Notes under the pieces: model-generated | What the model was told of the DNA's origin: nothing | What the model saw: only the letters and a program-made list of their open reading frames with translations | Databases searched by the model: none | Made by a program: the position numbers and the translations under genes | NCBI GenBank assembly: GCA_017510335.1 | Contig: JAFWNM010000027.1 | Location: forward strand, 1-61,388 | Origin: Paracoccaceae bacterium | Lineage (GTDB): Bacteria > Pseudomonadota > Alphaproteobacteria > Rhodobacterales > Rhodobacteraceae | DNA length: 61,388 bases | Reading direction: 5' to 3' | Shown: positions 34,197 through 43,153 of the stretch, one piece after another | Numbering within the stretch: position 1 is the stretch's first letter | How the letters are laid out: each line of letters begins with the position of its first letter

Positions 34197-34922
34197 ATGA
34201 CCGCCCCCATCGACCCCGGCACCCCCTTTCACCAGGCGGGCACGCATAAGCAAACTTCGGTCTATGTCTATGAAGCGCCAGTGCGCATCTGGCATTGGGT
34301 GAATGCGTTTGCCATCCTTGTGCTGTGCGTGACAGGCTATTTCATCGGCAAACCGTTGCCCAGTTTCAGCGCACAGGAAGCCACCTATCAGTTCTTCTTC
34401 GGGTATGTGCGTTTTGCCCATTTCGCCGCGGGCATGGTGCTGACGGCGGGGTTTTTCGGGCGGCTGTATTGGGCCTTCGTGGGCAACCACCATGCGCGGC
34501 AATTGTTCAGCTTTCCGTTCTGGAAGCGCCATTTCTGGGCCGAAGTGGTGTTTGAACTACGCTGGTATTTCTTCATGGCGAAGGAACCCAAGAAATACGA
34601 AGGGCACAACCCGCTGGCACAATTGGCGATGTTCTTTTTCATCACCGTAGCTACAGTGTTCATGATTGTGACGGGCTTTGCGCTTTATGCCGAAGGGCTG
34701 GGACAAAGCCATTGGATGTATAAGGCCTTTGGCTGGGTCATCCCGCTGGCGGGTAACAGCCTTGATGTGCATATGCTGCACCGGATGGGCATGTGGGCGA
34801 TGCTGATCTTCATCATCATCCATATCTATGTGGCCGTGCGCGAGGACATCATGTCGCGCCAGTCCATTGTTTCGACCATGATTTCGGGGCACCGCACCTT
34901 CAAGGATGACCGCCCCGATTGA
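34197..34922 (+). CDS. hupC: Ni/Fe-hydrogenase b-type cytochrome
   Basis: 241-aa cytochrome b561-type membrane protein (HupC/HyaC) that passes electrons from HupSL to the quinone pool. Four helices are visible, the first starting RIWHWVNAFAILVLCVTGYF. Histidine heme ligands lie in WHWVN, RFAHFAAG, MLHRMGMW and IIIHIYVAV. It follows hupL by 11 bases with its own Shine-Dalgarno (AAGGAGG). A terminator after it separates hupSLC from the maturation genes. Confidence 0.95.
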   Translation: MTAPIDPGTPFHQAGTHKQTSVYVYEAPVRIWHWVNAFAILVLCVTGYFIGKPLPSFSAQEATYQFFFGYVRFAHFAAGMVLTAGFFGRLYWAFVGNHHARQLFSFPFWKRHFWAEVVFELRWYFFMAKEPKKYEGHNPLAQLAMFFFITVATVFMIVTGFALYAEGLGQSHWMYKAFGWVIPLAGNSLDVHMLHRMGMWAMLIFIIIHIYVAVREDIMSRQSIVSTMISGHRTFKDDRPD

Positions 34923-34948
34923 TGCACGACCCTGAATCGCATGCAAGG

Positions 34949-34972
34949 GCGGCCCCACGGGGCCGCTTTTTT
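34949..34972 (+). terminator. Rho-independent terminator after hupC
   Basis: GCGGCCCC and GGGGCCGC form the stem, followed by six T residues. It should end, or attenuate, the hupSLC message. Confidence 0.85.
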
Positions 34973-34986
34973 CATATGCAAACAAA

Positions 34987-35122
34987 TCTTCCACTTCTGG
35001 AAAAATATGGAAGAATAGAAACCACCACCATATTGCATCGCATACCCCCGCATACCAATATTATTATTTAATTTCAGATATATGACAAAAATCTGACCGA
35101 TCCGGAAAAACTGCAGTTTTCC
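34987..35122. promoter_or_regulatory. AT-rich gap with two dyads before hupD
   Basis: The segment is unusually AT-rich for this window. TCTTCCA (34987-34993) and TGGAAGA (35008-35014) are inverted, and AAAACTGCAGTTTT (35107-35120) is a perfect palindrome. Placed after the hupC terminator and before hupD, it probably holds a separate promoter for hupDFGHJK-hyp. No known protein can be assigned. Confidence 0.45.
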
Positions 35123-35201
35123 TGCATGGAAACCGCTAATCTGCCTTCATCGCGCGCTGCAAAGCACGCGACCAGCCAGCCCGGTGAAAGTGGAGGAACC
35201 A

Positions 35202-35825
35202 GTGGCCAGCCCCAATAATCCCGCCCGCATTCTTGTGCTGGGCATTGGTAACGTCCTTTGGGCGGATGAAGGTTTCGGCGTGCGCTGCGTCGAACATCTG
35301 GCCGCAAACTGGACCCTGCCCGACAATGTGCATCTTATGGATGGTGGCACGCAGGGCCTGTATCTGCTGCCCTTTCTGGAAGATGCCGACGCCCTGATCG
35401 TGTTTGACGCGGTCGATTACGGGCTGGAACCGGCCACCATGAAAGTGGTCGAGAATGATGAGGTTCCCGCCTTCATGGGCGCCAAGAAAATGAGCCTGCA
35501 TCAGACCGGATTTCAGGACGTCATCGCCACGGCCCAACTGATGGGCTATTGCCCTGAACAGATGCTGCTGATCGGCGTGCAACCTGTCGAGCTGGAAGAT
35601 TACGGCGGCGGCTTGCGCCCCCTGACGGCGGCCTGTATTGACCCCGCCATTGATATAGCACTGGCGCGGCTGCGTGACTGGGGCGTGACCGCGCGCCCCG
35701 GACGCACGCCAACCGGCGATCTGGCCGACCCGTCCATCACGCGCGCAGCCTACGAATCCGGCCGCCCGTCCGAGGATGCGGCCTGCCGCATTGGCGACGA
35801 CCGTTTTTTCCCGGCCAAGGTGTAG
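35202..35825 (+). CDS. hupD: Hydrogenase maturation endopeptidase
   Basis: 207-aa HyaD/HupD-type protease that cuts the HupL C-terminal extension. It shows LVLGIGNVLWADEGFGVRCVE with the conserved Glu that senses nickel, LMDGGTQGLYLLP with the Asp ligand, and SLHQTGFQDV with the third ligand His. I choose the GTG at 35202 because GGAGGAA lies just upstream; a GTG at 35184 would contain that site. The protein has a ~40-residue C-terminal extension past the usual protease end. It heads the accessory gene run. Confidence 0.94.
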   Translation: MASPNNPARILVLGIGNVLWADEGFGVRCVEHLAANWTLPDNVHLMDGGTQGLYLLPFLEDADALIVFDAVDYGLEPATMKVVENDEVPAFMGAKKMSLHQTGFQDVIATAQLMGYCPEQMLLIGVQPVELEDYGGGLRPLTAACIDPAIDIALARLRDWGVTARPGRTPTGDLADPSITRAAYESGRPSEDAACRIGDDRFFPAKV

Positions 35826-35831
35826 CGCGCG

Positions 35832-36152
35832 ATGTGTGTAGGCACCCCCATGCAGGTTATGTCGGTCAACGGCATTGCCGCTGATTGCACCGATGGCACG
35901 CGCGCTGAAACTGTGGACCTGTCGCTGGTGGGCGATGTGCCTGTGGGGACATGGCTGCTGACGCATCTTGGCTGCGCGCGCGACGTGATCTCGGAACCCG
36001 AAGCGCGCCAGATATTGGCCGCGCTGGAGGGTTTGCGCGCGCTGATGGCGGGGGGCGATCTGGGCACGGCCTTTGACGATCTGGAACGCCGCGCGCCCAC
36101 ACTTCCGCCCCATCTTCAGGCCGCGCTGGACGCTGGCCATTCCACTGGCTGA
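35832..36152 (+). CDS. hupF: HupF, HypC-family chaperone
   Basis: 106-aa HypC/HupF/HybG-family protein beginning MCVGTPMQVMSVNG; Cys2 binds the iron and the HupL precursor. It is longer than the HypC encoded later in the window (96 aa) and has the C-terminal extension of HupF proteins, which protect HupL, especially under oxygen, in Rhizobium. It lies six bases after hupD and 11 before hupG. Confidence 0.93.
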   Translation: MCVGTPMQVMSVNGIAADCTDGTRAETVDLSLVGDVPVGTWLLTHLGCARDVISEPEARQILAALEGLRALMAGGDLGTAFDDLERRAPTLPPHLQAALDAGHSTG

Positions 36153-36163
36153 CAGGAGGTTTC

Positions 36164-36553
36164 ATGTCCCACCCGCTTTTGTCCCGTCTGACGCAGGATT
36201 TCGGCTGGCCGCATCTGAACAGCCCCGATGCGCTGGCCGATTATCTGGCACGCGCGGGCCTGCATTGCCTGTTCATCCCCGGCGATGTGGCGCGCAATCT
36301 GGAAACACTGGATGCGGCAGTCATCCTGCCTGAACTGCAACGCCATTTTCAGCGCCGGTTTGATTGCGCGCTGGTGGGCAACGCGATTGAAGCGCCCCTG
36401 CGCGATGCCACGCGGGTGCTGAAGACCCCGTCTTTCCTGTTTTACGACGGGGACCGCTTTCTTGGCGGGATTGCCAAGATACGCGATTGGGACGACTACC
36501 TTGCCCGCATTCCCCAAATCCTGTCACAAACGCCCGCCCCTGCAGAAGGATAG
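36164..36553 (+). CDS. hupG: HupG/HyaE-family chaperone
   Basis: 129-aa HupG/HyaE protein with a thioredoxin-like fold lacking the redox CxxC (segment FLFYDGDRFLGGIAKIRDWDDYLARI). In E. coli and R. eutropha relatives it interacts with the hydrogenase small subunit before Tat export. CAGGAGG precedes the ATG. It belongs to the hupDFGHJK run. Confidence 0.9.
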   Translation: MSHPLLSRLTQDFGWPHLNSPDALADYLARAGLHCLFIPGDVARNLETLDAAVILPELQRHFQRRFDCALVGNAIEAPLRDATRVLKTPSFLFYDGDRFLGGIAKIRDWDDYLARIPQILSQTPAPAEG

Positions 36554-36557
36554 GCCC

Positions 36558-37385
36558 ATGCAAACCCCCTTTACCCTGCCGCCGGTCGGGTTCGGCCCCG
36601 GATCGCAATCGGGCGACGAGGCGCTGGAATATATCGCGCTGCCATCGGGCATGCGCACCTACACGCCCCATCTGCCCGAAGTGGACAACCCCGCATCGGT
36701 TGCGCCTGCGCTGGCCGTGCTGGCCGATGTCGCGCGCGCCTGTGACGTGGTGGCCCGCGACGGGGGGCGCGCCCAGATCGACCTGTCCCCGCTAGGCCGT
36801 GAAAGCCGCAAGCTGCTGGCCGAAACCTTCGGTCATGGCGAAGTGTCGATGAAATTGCGCGGTGTGCCTGCGGTGGCGGTGCAGGAAAGCGTCTTTGCAG
36901 GGGTCTGGGTGTTGCAGGGCGCGGGGCTGGACCATGTCGAAATTGGCCCTGTGCCCGAACTGGCCGTCACCCGCGCCCACACCCCCCACCGCCCCAGCGC
37001 AATGGACAGCCCGCGCGCGCCCGGTGTGGTGAACGCGCCCGCGCTGCTGGCGGAACTGGCCGACAAATCGCGCAGCTATGTGGCAGGGGCGCAGGTGCAT
37101 GTCGTGAACCTGACGCTTCTGCCCCATACACCCGAGGATCTGGACCATATGGCAATGGCCCTTGGCGAAGGGGCGGTCACCATCCTGTCGCGCGGCTATG
37201 GCAATTGCCGTATCACGGCCGCCGCCCTGCCCCATGTCTGGCGGGTGCAGTTCTTCAATTCCACCGACACGCTTATTCTGGACACATGGGAAGTGGCCCA
37301 GATGCCCGAAGTTGCCGTTGCCGGCCCAGAAGATATTGACGACAGCGCCGGGCGCATCCGCGATGTGTTGGGGGCCATCCGATGA
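36558..37385 (+). CDS. hupH: HupH/HyaF-family maturation protein
   Basis: 275-aa HupH (HyaF-like), a hydrogenase accessory factor linked to small-subunit maturation. The typical C-terminal domain contains LSRGYGNCRITAAALPHVWRVQFFN, with a single conserved Cys, and LDTWEVAQMPEVAVAGPED. The ATG at 36558 follows AAGGA four bases after hupG. It overlaps the next gene by four bases. The precise biochemistry of the family is not settled. Confidence 0.92.
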   Translation: MQTPFTLPPVGFGPGSQSGDEALEYIALPSGMRTYTPHLPEVDNPASVAPALAVLADVARACDVVARDGGRAQIDLSPLGRESRKLLAETFGHGEVSMKLRGVPAVAVQESVFAGVWVLQGAGLDHVEIGPVPELAVTRAHTPHRPSAMDSPRAPGVVNAPALLAELADKSRSYVAGAQVHVVNLTLLPHTPEDLDHMAMALGEGAVTILSRGYGNCRITAAALPHVWRVQFFNSTDTLILDTWEVAQMPEVAVAGPEDIDDSAGRIRDVLGAIR

Positions 37386-38146
37386 ACCAGCCGGGATTTG
37401 AAGGGTCATATCTGGGCGCGGGCGCCAAGATTTCGGCGCAAGCGGTGCTGGAATGCAAAATATGCTGGCACGTCTATGACCCGGCCCAGGGTGATGAGAC
37501 ACGCCAGATCACAGCGGGCACGCCCTTTACCGCGCTGCCCCATGACTGGACCTGCCCCGGATGCGGGGCCGCGCCCGAACAGTTCATGGTGTTGCGTGAC
37601 ACAGGGCGCGCAGAAGATGCCATGGCGCAGGCCATAGCCCGACTGGAAGCGGATTTCCGCGAAATCTATAACGGCAAGATGCGTGATGTGCCGTTGTGCA
37701 ACCATTCGCTGCATGTGCAGGCGGTGGGGTTCCAGCCGTGGCAGGGGCATTATCTGGGGGTGCTGGTCGCGCCATGGTTCATGAATCTGGTGCTGCTGGC
37801 CGGACCTGATGACAACTGGACCGCGCTGATTGCAGGCACGAAGGAACTGACGGGTTTTCCGTCGGGCCAGTATGAATTCATCCATAACGCGCGCGAACAG
37901 GTGGGCGGATACAAGGCCTGCTCGCTATTTTCACCGATGAATGATTTTAACAGCCAGATGCAGGCCGTCGATGTGGCGCGCGCGGTCATGGTCGGGCTGT
38001 TCGACCCGTCCGCGCTGGAACGTCTGGACGAAGGGTCGCGCCCCATGCTGCCAGACACACCGGCAGCGGTGGCGCAAGCCCCCAAACTGCAACGCGCCAG
38101 ACCCCTGGAACGGCGCGCTTTTATCACCGGGCAGGTTCAGGGATGA
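37382..38146 (+). CDS. hupJ: Rubredoxin-HupJ fusion (HupI and HupJ domains)
   Basis: 254-aa two-part protein. Residues ~20-72 are a rubredoxin with CKICWHVYDP and CPGCG as iron ligands. Residues ~80-225 are a HupJ/HybE domain (MRDVPLCNHSLHVQAVGFQ, then WQGHYLGVLVAPWFMNLVLL). In Rhizobium these are separate genes hupI and hupJ; here one frame covers both. The parts assist assembly of the FeS small subunit, the rubredoxin possibly by supplying electrons or oxygen protection. It overlaps hupH and hupK by four bases each. Confidence 0.9.
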   Translation: MNQPGFEGSYLGAGAKISAQAVLECKICWHVYDPAQGDETRQITAGTPFTALPHDWTCPGCGAAPEQFMVLRDTGRAEDAMAQAIARLEADFREIYNGKMRDVPLCNHSLHVQAVGFQPWQGHYLGVLVAPWFMNLVLLAGPDDNWTALIAGTKELTGFPSGQYEFIHNAREQVGGYKACSLFSPMNDFNSQMQAVDVARAVMVGLFDPSALERLDEGSRPMLPDTPAAVAQAPKLQRARPLERRAFITGQVQG

Positions 38147-39024
38147 GCGGCGCACTGGCCATATCGCGCAGGGACGGGCAATGGGGGCTTGTGCCCCCCG
38201 CCCCGCCCGCGCTGGGCCAGTTGCTGTGCGGCAGGACCGCGCAGGCCGCAGCCAGCATGCTGCCACGCCTGTTCAACCTGTGCGCCGCTGCCCAAGGCAT
38301 GGCGGCACGGCTGTCGCTGGGGTTGCCGCCCGCCCCCGATGCGCGCGCCGCGCTTGCGCGCGATGTGCTGCGCGACCATGTGCTGGCGCTGTTTATCACG
38401 CTGCCGCAGGCGCTGGGCCTGACCCCGCGCGCGTTGCCACAGGGCTGGCAGATGGGGCGTATTGCGCCCGCATTGTGGGGCGGCGCGCAACCTGTTGATC
38501 TGGTCAAATGGCTGGACCGCGGCGCAGGGCTTGCACCTGTTGCGCACCATGTCATGCGTCTGTTTTCGGACGGGCACGGACAGGCCCCCGCGCTGCCCTT
38601 TGCGGATGCCGACACGATAGATCGCGCAGGCGCGCTGGAAAACAGCCCCGCCGCGCGCCATGCCGACCACCCGCTGATGCAACAGGCCGAAACCGCGCAG
38701 GGCCGTGGCCCCTTGTGGCGGGTGCTGGGCCGGATGCTGGACGCCGAATGCGCCGCAACCGGGGCCATGCCCGCGCCAGTGCTGCGCGCCGATGGCATAG
38801 CGCTGGTCCCTGCCGCGCGCGGGGTTTATGCGCTGCGCCTGCTGGCACGCAACGGCGTTGTCACCGATGTGGCGCGCGTCACCCCCACCGACCATATGCT
38901 GGCCATGGGCGGCAGTTTGCGCGCGGCCCTTGCGACAACCCCCGACCCTGCCCTTGCGCGCGTGATCGTTGCGGCGCATGATCCCTGCCTGCCTGTTCAC
39001 TGGTTGGAGGGGGCCGATGCATGA
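38143..39024 (+). CDS. hupK: HupK, large-subunit-like scaffold
   Basis: 293-aa HupK-family protein distantly related to hydrogenase large subunits. The N-terminal active-site box is degenerate (LFNLCAAAQ, one Cys) and the C-terminal box survives as HDPCLPVH near the end, again with one Cys. It is thought to act as a scaffold for the Fe(CN)2CO group on its way to HupL. The protein is short compared with large subunits. It overlaps hupJ by four and hypA by eight bases. Confidence 0.88.
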   Translation: MSGALAISRRDGQWGLVPPAPPALGQLLCGRTAQAAASMLPRLFNLCAAAQGMAARLSLGLPPAPDARAALARDVLRDHVLALFITLPQALGLTPRALPQGWQMGRIAPALWGGAQPVDLVKWLDRGAGLAPVAHHVMRLFSDGHGQAPALPFADADTIDRAGALENSPAARHADHPLMQQAETAQGRGPLWRVLGRMLDAECAATGAMPAPVLRADGIALVPAARGVYALRLLARNGVVTDVARVTPTDHMLAMGGSLRAALATTPDPALARVIVAAHDPCLPVHWLEGADA

Positions 39025-39358
39025 AATGTCACTGGCCGAAGGGATTCGCCAGATCATCGACGAACAGGCGCGCGCGCAGGGCTTCGGGCGTGTGTTGCGG
39101 CTAAGGCTGGAAATCGGGCGCTTTGCGGGGGTGGAAAAACCCGCGCTGGAATTCGCGCTGGATGTGGTGCTGCGCGGCAGTGCCGCCGAAGGTGCGGCGC
39201 TGGACATGCTGGACCTGCCCGGGCGCGCGCTGTGCTATGATTGCGGGCAGGCCGTGAGCATAGACAACCGGCTGGACCCCTGCCCGCTTTGTGGCGGGGG
39301 ACGGCTGATGCCGCAAGGCGGCGACGAAATGCGGATCAAGGATATGGAGGTGATCTGA
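39017..39358 (+). CDS. hypA: Nickel metallochaperone HypA
   Basis: 113-aa HypA of normal length. [16 protein letters not shown] gives the N-terminal nickel site (His2), and a zinc domain has CYDCGQ and CPLCGG. With HypB it delivers nickel to HupL. The ATG is in the overlap with hupK. Its TGA overlaps the hypB ATG (TGATG), so the two are translationally coupled. Confidence 0.95.
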   Translation: MHEMSLAEGIRQIIDEQARAQGFGRVLRLRLEIGRFAGVEKPALEFALDVVLRGSAAEGAALDMLDLPGRALCYDCGQAVSIDNRLDPCPLCGGGRLMPQGGDEMRIKDMEVI

Positions 39359-40194
39359 TGTGCACAGTTTGCGGATGCCATGACGGCCCGACCATCGACG
39401 GCAAGGCGCAGGCGCATGGCCATGACCACAGCCACAGCCACGGCCACAGTCATAGTCATAGTCATGATCACAGCCACGATCACCACCATTACGGTCACGG
39501 CGCTGCGGGCGTGTCCGTTCCGGGCCTGTCCCAGACGCGCCTTATCGAAATCGAAACCGGCATTCTGTCGAAAAACGACGCCTATGCCACGGCCAACCGG
39601 CGCGTTCTGACCGCGCTGGAGTGTTTTGCCGTCAATCTGGTGTCGTCGCCCGGTTCGGGCAAGACCACGCTTTTGTGCAAGACCATCGAAGCGTTGGGCA
39701 CCCAGCCCCTTGCCGTGATCGAAGGCGACCAGCAAACCAGCAATGACGCGCTGCGCATCCGCGCTACGGGGGCGCGCGCGGTGCAGGTCAATACTGGCAA
39801 GGGCTGCCATCTGGACGGGCATATGGTGGGGCATGCGATGGATGACCTGCGCCTTGCGCGCGAAAGTCTGCTGTTTATCGAAAACGTGGGCAATCTGGTC
39901 TGCCCTGCGGCCTTCGATCTGGGCGAGGATGCCAAGGTCGCCATCCTGTCGGTCACCGAAGGCGAGGACAAGCCGCTGAAATACCCCGACATGTTCACTG
40001 CAGCAAAGCTGGCCATCCTCAACAAGATCGACCTTGCGCCCTATTGCGATGCCGATCTGCACGCCTATGAGGCCAACCTCAAGCGTGTGAACCCCGACAT
40101 CACCATCCTGCGCGTGTCGGCGCGCACAGGCGAAGGTATGGACGCATGGCTGGCGTGGTTGCGCGCGGGGCTGGCCGCAAAGGCACGGCCATGA
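39358..40194 (+). CDS. hypB: Hydrogenase nickel incorporation GTPase HypB
   Basis: 278-aa HypB. An N-terminal MCTVCGC high-affinity nickel site is followed by a long His/Asp-rich stretch (about residues 19-48, with over a dozen His) that can store nickel. The GTPase domain has [18 protein letters not shown] and NKID, with the metal-binding GKGCHLD loop. The GTP-driven dimer hands nickel to HypA or HupL. It overlaps hupR by four bases. Confidence 0.96.
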   Translation: MCTVCGCHDGPTIDGKAQAHGHDHSHSHGHSHSHSHDHSHDHHHYGHGAAGVSVPGLSQTRLIEIETGILSKNDAYATANRRVLTALECFAVNLVSSPGSGKTTLLCKTIEALGTQPLAVIEGDQQTSNDALRIRATGARAVQVNTGKGCHLDGHMVGHAMDDLRLARESLLFIENVGNLVCPAAFDLGEDAKVAILSVTEGEDKPLKYPDMFTAAKLAILNKIDLAPYCDADLHAYEANLKRVNPDITILRVSARTGEGMDAWLAWLRAGLAAKARP

Positions 40195-41675
40195 CGCGCA
40201 CGGCGCGCCCTTGTGTTCTGGTGGTCGATGACGAACCGCATTCGCTGGCGTCCATGCGTATGGCGCTGGAAGATGATTTCGACATTCTGACAGCCACAGG
40301 CGCCGATCAGGCAATGGCACTGTTGCAGGAAGAATGGGTGCAGGTCATTTTTTGTGACCAGCGCATGCCGGGGCGCAGCGGGGTGCAGTTTCTGGCTGAT
40401 GTGCGCGAACGCTGGCCGGAAATCGTGCGCATCATCATCACCGGCTATACCGACCCCGCCGACATGACCGAGGCGATCAATGCTGCGGGTATCTATCAAT
40501 TCCTGACCAAGCCATGGCACCCCGAACACCTGCTGATGGCCGCGCGCAATGCCGCAGACCTGTTTTCAATGACGCGCGAACATGAACGCCTGTCGCTGGA
40601 AATGCGGCACCTGGGGTCGACCACGGAAACCAAGCTGGAAAAGCGCCGCCGCGACCTGCGCGAGCGTCAGGGCTTTGACGCCATCCTGCGCAGTCCGCAT
40701 TCCAGCATGAATGCGGTCGTTGAATGCGCGCGCCAATATGCCAGTTTCGACGTGCCCGTTTTGATCAGCGGCGAAGCGGGCACCGGCAAGCAGGAGCTGG
40801 CGCGCGCGATGCATCATGCCAGCCTGCGCGCCGACAAGCCCTTCTACGCGCTTAACTGCGCGGGGCTGCCGGATGATTTGCTGGAACTGGAGCTGTTTGG
40901 CGCGCGGCGCGGCGCGGTGGCGGGACTGGCCACCAACCGCATCGGACTGATGCAAAAGGCCGATCGTGGCACGCTGTATCTGGGGGGTGTCGAAACCCTT
41001 GGCCCGCGGTTGCAAATGGCGCTGTTGCGGGTGCTGCGCGAAGGCAGCTTCCAGCCCCTTGGCGCGCATGAAGGGGTGCGCAGCAATTTGCGGCTGATCT
41101 GCGGTGTGACAGGCGATTTGCGCGCGCTGATGGCCGAGGGGGTTTTGCGCACGGATCTGGGCTATGCGATTTCGGCAGGGGAAATCACCCTGCCCCCCTT
41201 GCGCGGGCGGCGCGGGGATGTGGCGCTGCTGGCACAGGCCGCGCTGTTTGACGCCGCCGCCACCCATGGCAAGCTGGTGCGCGGGTTTGACGATGTGGCG
41301 CTGCAGTTTCTGGAAAACTATGACTGGCCCGGCAACCTGCGCGAGTTGGAAAACGAAATCACCCGCATGCTGGTGTTCGCACAAGACCCTGTTCTGGGTG
41401 CAGACCTGATTTCGCGCCACATCCTGCAAGCCTGCCCCACAGAGGACGGCGCGGACCGCGCGCTTGACCCCATTCTGACGCGCGAAGGCCCGCTGAAGGA
41501 CCGCGTGGAACTGGTGGAAATGCGCATTCTGCGCGAAACCCTGACGCGCCACCGCTGGAACAAAAGCCGCGCGGCCGCCGAACTGGGCCTAAGCCGCGTG
41601 GGCCTGCGCGCCAAGATCGACCGCTACGGCATACCTGACCCCAGCGGCCAGACCGCCATGGAAGAGGAGGACTGA
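40191..41675 (+). CDS. hupR: Response regulator HupR of the hydrogenase genes
   Basis: 494-aa NtrC-family regulator. Its receiver domain (1-120) has VVDDEP, the phosphorylated Asp in [10 protein letters not shown], and a late Lys (LTKPW). The AAA+ domain has a weakened Walker A (GEAGTGKQE), and the sigma-54 contact loop reads [12 protein letters not shown], not GAFTGA. The C-terminal Fis-type HTH is [21 protein letters not shown]. capsulatus HupR also lacks this loop and activates sigma-70 promoters in its unphosphorylated form. HupT, encoded 14 kb away, is its expected kinase. Confidence 0.94.
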   Translation: MTRTARPCVLVVDDEPHSLASMRMALEDDFDILTATGADQAMALLQEEWVQVIFCDQRMPGRSGVQFLADVRERWPEIVRIIITGYTDPADMTEAINAAGIYQFLTKPWHPEHLLMAARNAADLFSMTREHERLSLEMRHLGSTTETKLEKRRRDLRERQGFDAILRSPHSSMNAVVECARQYASFDVPVLISGEAGTGKQELARAMHHASLRADKPFYALNCAGLPDDLLELELFGARRGAVAGLATNRIGLMQKADRGTLYLGGVETLGPRLQMALLRVLREGSFQPLGAHEGVRSNLRLICGVTGDLRALMAEGVLRTDLGYAISAGEITLPPLRGRRGDVALLAQAALFDAAATHGKLVRGFDDVALQFLENYDWPGNLRELENEITRMLVFAQDPVLGADLISRHILQACPTEDGADRALDPILTREGPLKDRVELVEMRILRETLTRHRWNKSRAAAELGLSRVGLRAKIDRYGIPDPSGQTAMEEED

Positions 41676-41677
41676 AC

Positions 41678-41968
41678 ATGTGTCTGGGTATTCCCGGCCA
41701 GATTACCGCCATCACCGACCCCGCCCGCCTTATGGCGCTGGCCGATGTGTCAGGCGTGCGACGCGAAGTGTCGCTTGCACCTGTGGCCGACCGGCCGCTG
41801 CCGGAGCTGGTGGGGCAATGGGCGCTGATCCATGTGGGTTTTGCCATGGCCATCATCGACGAGGACGAGGCCGCGCGCACCCTGGACGCGCTGCGTGATC
41901 TGGGCGAGGCACAGGAGGCGCTGGAGGCCATGGCACTGGGCGCAAGCGCCCTGGAGGGGACACAATGA
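41678..41968 (+). CDS. hypC: Hydrogenase maturation chaperone HypC
   Basis: 96-aa HypC beginning MCLGIPGQITAI. Cys2 and a conserved His (LIHVGFAMAIID) bind the Fe(CN)2CO unit made with HypD. It is the second HypC-family gene in the window, the other being hupF. GAGGAGG precedes the ATG three bases after hupR. The TGA overlaps the hypD start (ATGA). Confidence 0.95.
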   Translation: MCLGIPGQITAITDPARLMALADVSGVRREVSLAPVADRPLPELVGQWALIHVGFAMAIIDEDEAARTLDALRDLGEAQEALEAMALGASALEGTQ

Positions 41969-43122
41969 AACATGTCACCGAATTCCGCGATCCCGCATTG
42001 GCCAAATCGCTGCTGGCCGAAATTGCCCGGCTGACCCGCCAGATTGGCGCGACCCGCGCGCGCCCTGTGCATATCATGGAAATCTGCGGTGGACACACGC
42101 ATGCGATTTTCCGCTTCGGGTTGAACATGCTGGTCGATGAGGGGGTTGAATTCATCCATGGCCCGGGATGCCCTGTTTGCGTGCTGCCCATGGCGCGGGT
42201 CGATGAATGCATCGAGATTGCCGAACGCGAGGGCGTTATTTTCACCACCTTCGGTGATGCGATGCGCGTGCCGGGCACGCGCGGGTCGCTGATGCAGGCC
42301 AAGGCGCGCGGCGCTGATATCCGCATGGTTTACAGCCCGCTGGACGCGCTGGAAATTGCGCGGCGCAACCCAGCGCATCAGGTGGTGTTTTTCGGGCTGG
42401 GGTTTGAAACCACCACCCCCGCCACCGCCTTTGCAATTCAGGCCGCAGCGCGCGAAGGGCTGGAGAATTTCAGCGTGTTTTGCAACCATATTACAGTTCC
42501 CGAACCCATCCGCGCGCTGTTGAATGACCCGCATATGCGGCTGGACGGGTTCATCGGGCCGGGCCATGTCAGTATGGTGATCGGCACGCATGCCTATGAT
42601 TTCATCGCGCGCGAATTTGGCAAACCCATTGTCGTGGCGGGGTTTGAACCGCTGGATCTGCTACACTCTGTGGCGATGGTGCTGCGCCAGATTGCGGAGC
42701 GCCGCGCCGAGGTTGAAAACCAGTATGCCCGCGTCGTGCCCGAGCATGGCAACCCTGCTTCCATCGCTGCGATGGAAGATGTCTATGCCCGCCGCCCCAG
42801 TTTTGAATGGCGCGGCTTGGGCGAAATTGACGCCAGCGGTCTGCGCATCCGCGACCACTACGCGCGCTTTGATGCGGAAGTCCGGTTTGGCGTGGGCTAT
42901 GGCGCACCCCGCCGCCATGTTCCCGAACCCGAAGGCTGCGCCTGCGGGGCGGTCATGACGGGCCGGATAAAACCCACCGCCTGCCCCCAATACGGGCAGG
43001 GCTGCACGCCCGACATGCCACTGGGCGCGCTGATGGTCAGTTCCGAGGGGGCGTGTGCGGCCTATTGGCAATATGGCGGTGTGCGCGGCCACGATGCCAC
43101 GCCCGCCCAAAGCGTTTCATGA
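41965..43122 (+). CDS. hypD: Hydrogenase Fe-S maturation protein HypD
   Basis: 385-aa HypD, the scaffold on which iron receives its CO and CN ligands. The key cysteines C41 (EICGGHTH), C69 and C72 (GPGCPVC) are in place, and a [4Fe-4S] set follows near the C-terminus (CACGAVM, ACPQYGQGC). Full family length. It is coupled to hypC by a four-base overlap and to hypE downstream. Confidence 0.96.
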   Translation: MKHVTEFRDPALAKSLLAEIARLTRQIGATRARPVHIMEICGGHTHAIFRFGLNMLVDEGVEFIHGPGCPVCVLPMARVDECIEIAEREGVIFTTFGDAMRVPGTRGSLMQAKARGADIRMVYSPLDALEIARRNPAHQVVFFGLGFETTTPATAFAIQAAAREGLENFSVFCNHITVPEPIRALLNDPHMRLDGFIGPGHVSMVIGTHAYDFIAREFGKPIVVAGFEPLDLLHSVAMVLRQIAERRAEVENQYARVVPEHGNPASIAAMEDVYARRPSFEWRGLGEIDASGLRIRDHYARFDAEVRFGVGYGAPRRHVPEPEGCACGAVMTGRIKPTACPQYGQGCTPDMPLGALMVSSEGACAAYWQYGGVRGHDATPAQSVS

Positions 43123-43153
43123 GTATTTTTTGCAAGATGAAAAGGCGGATATA

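Noticed and set aside
39400-39500. Short tandem CAC/CAT repeats resembling a microsatellite or CRISPR-like array
   Set aside because: They encode the His-rich nickel-storage region of HypB, in frame and expected for the family.
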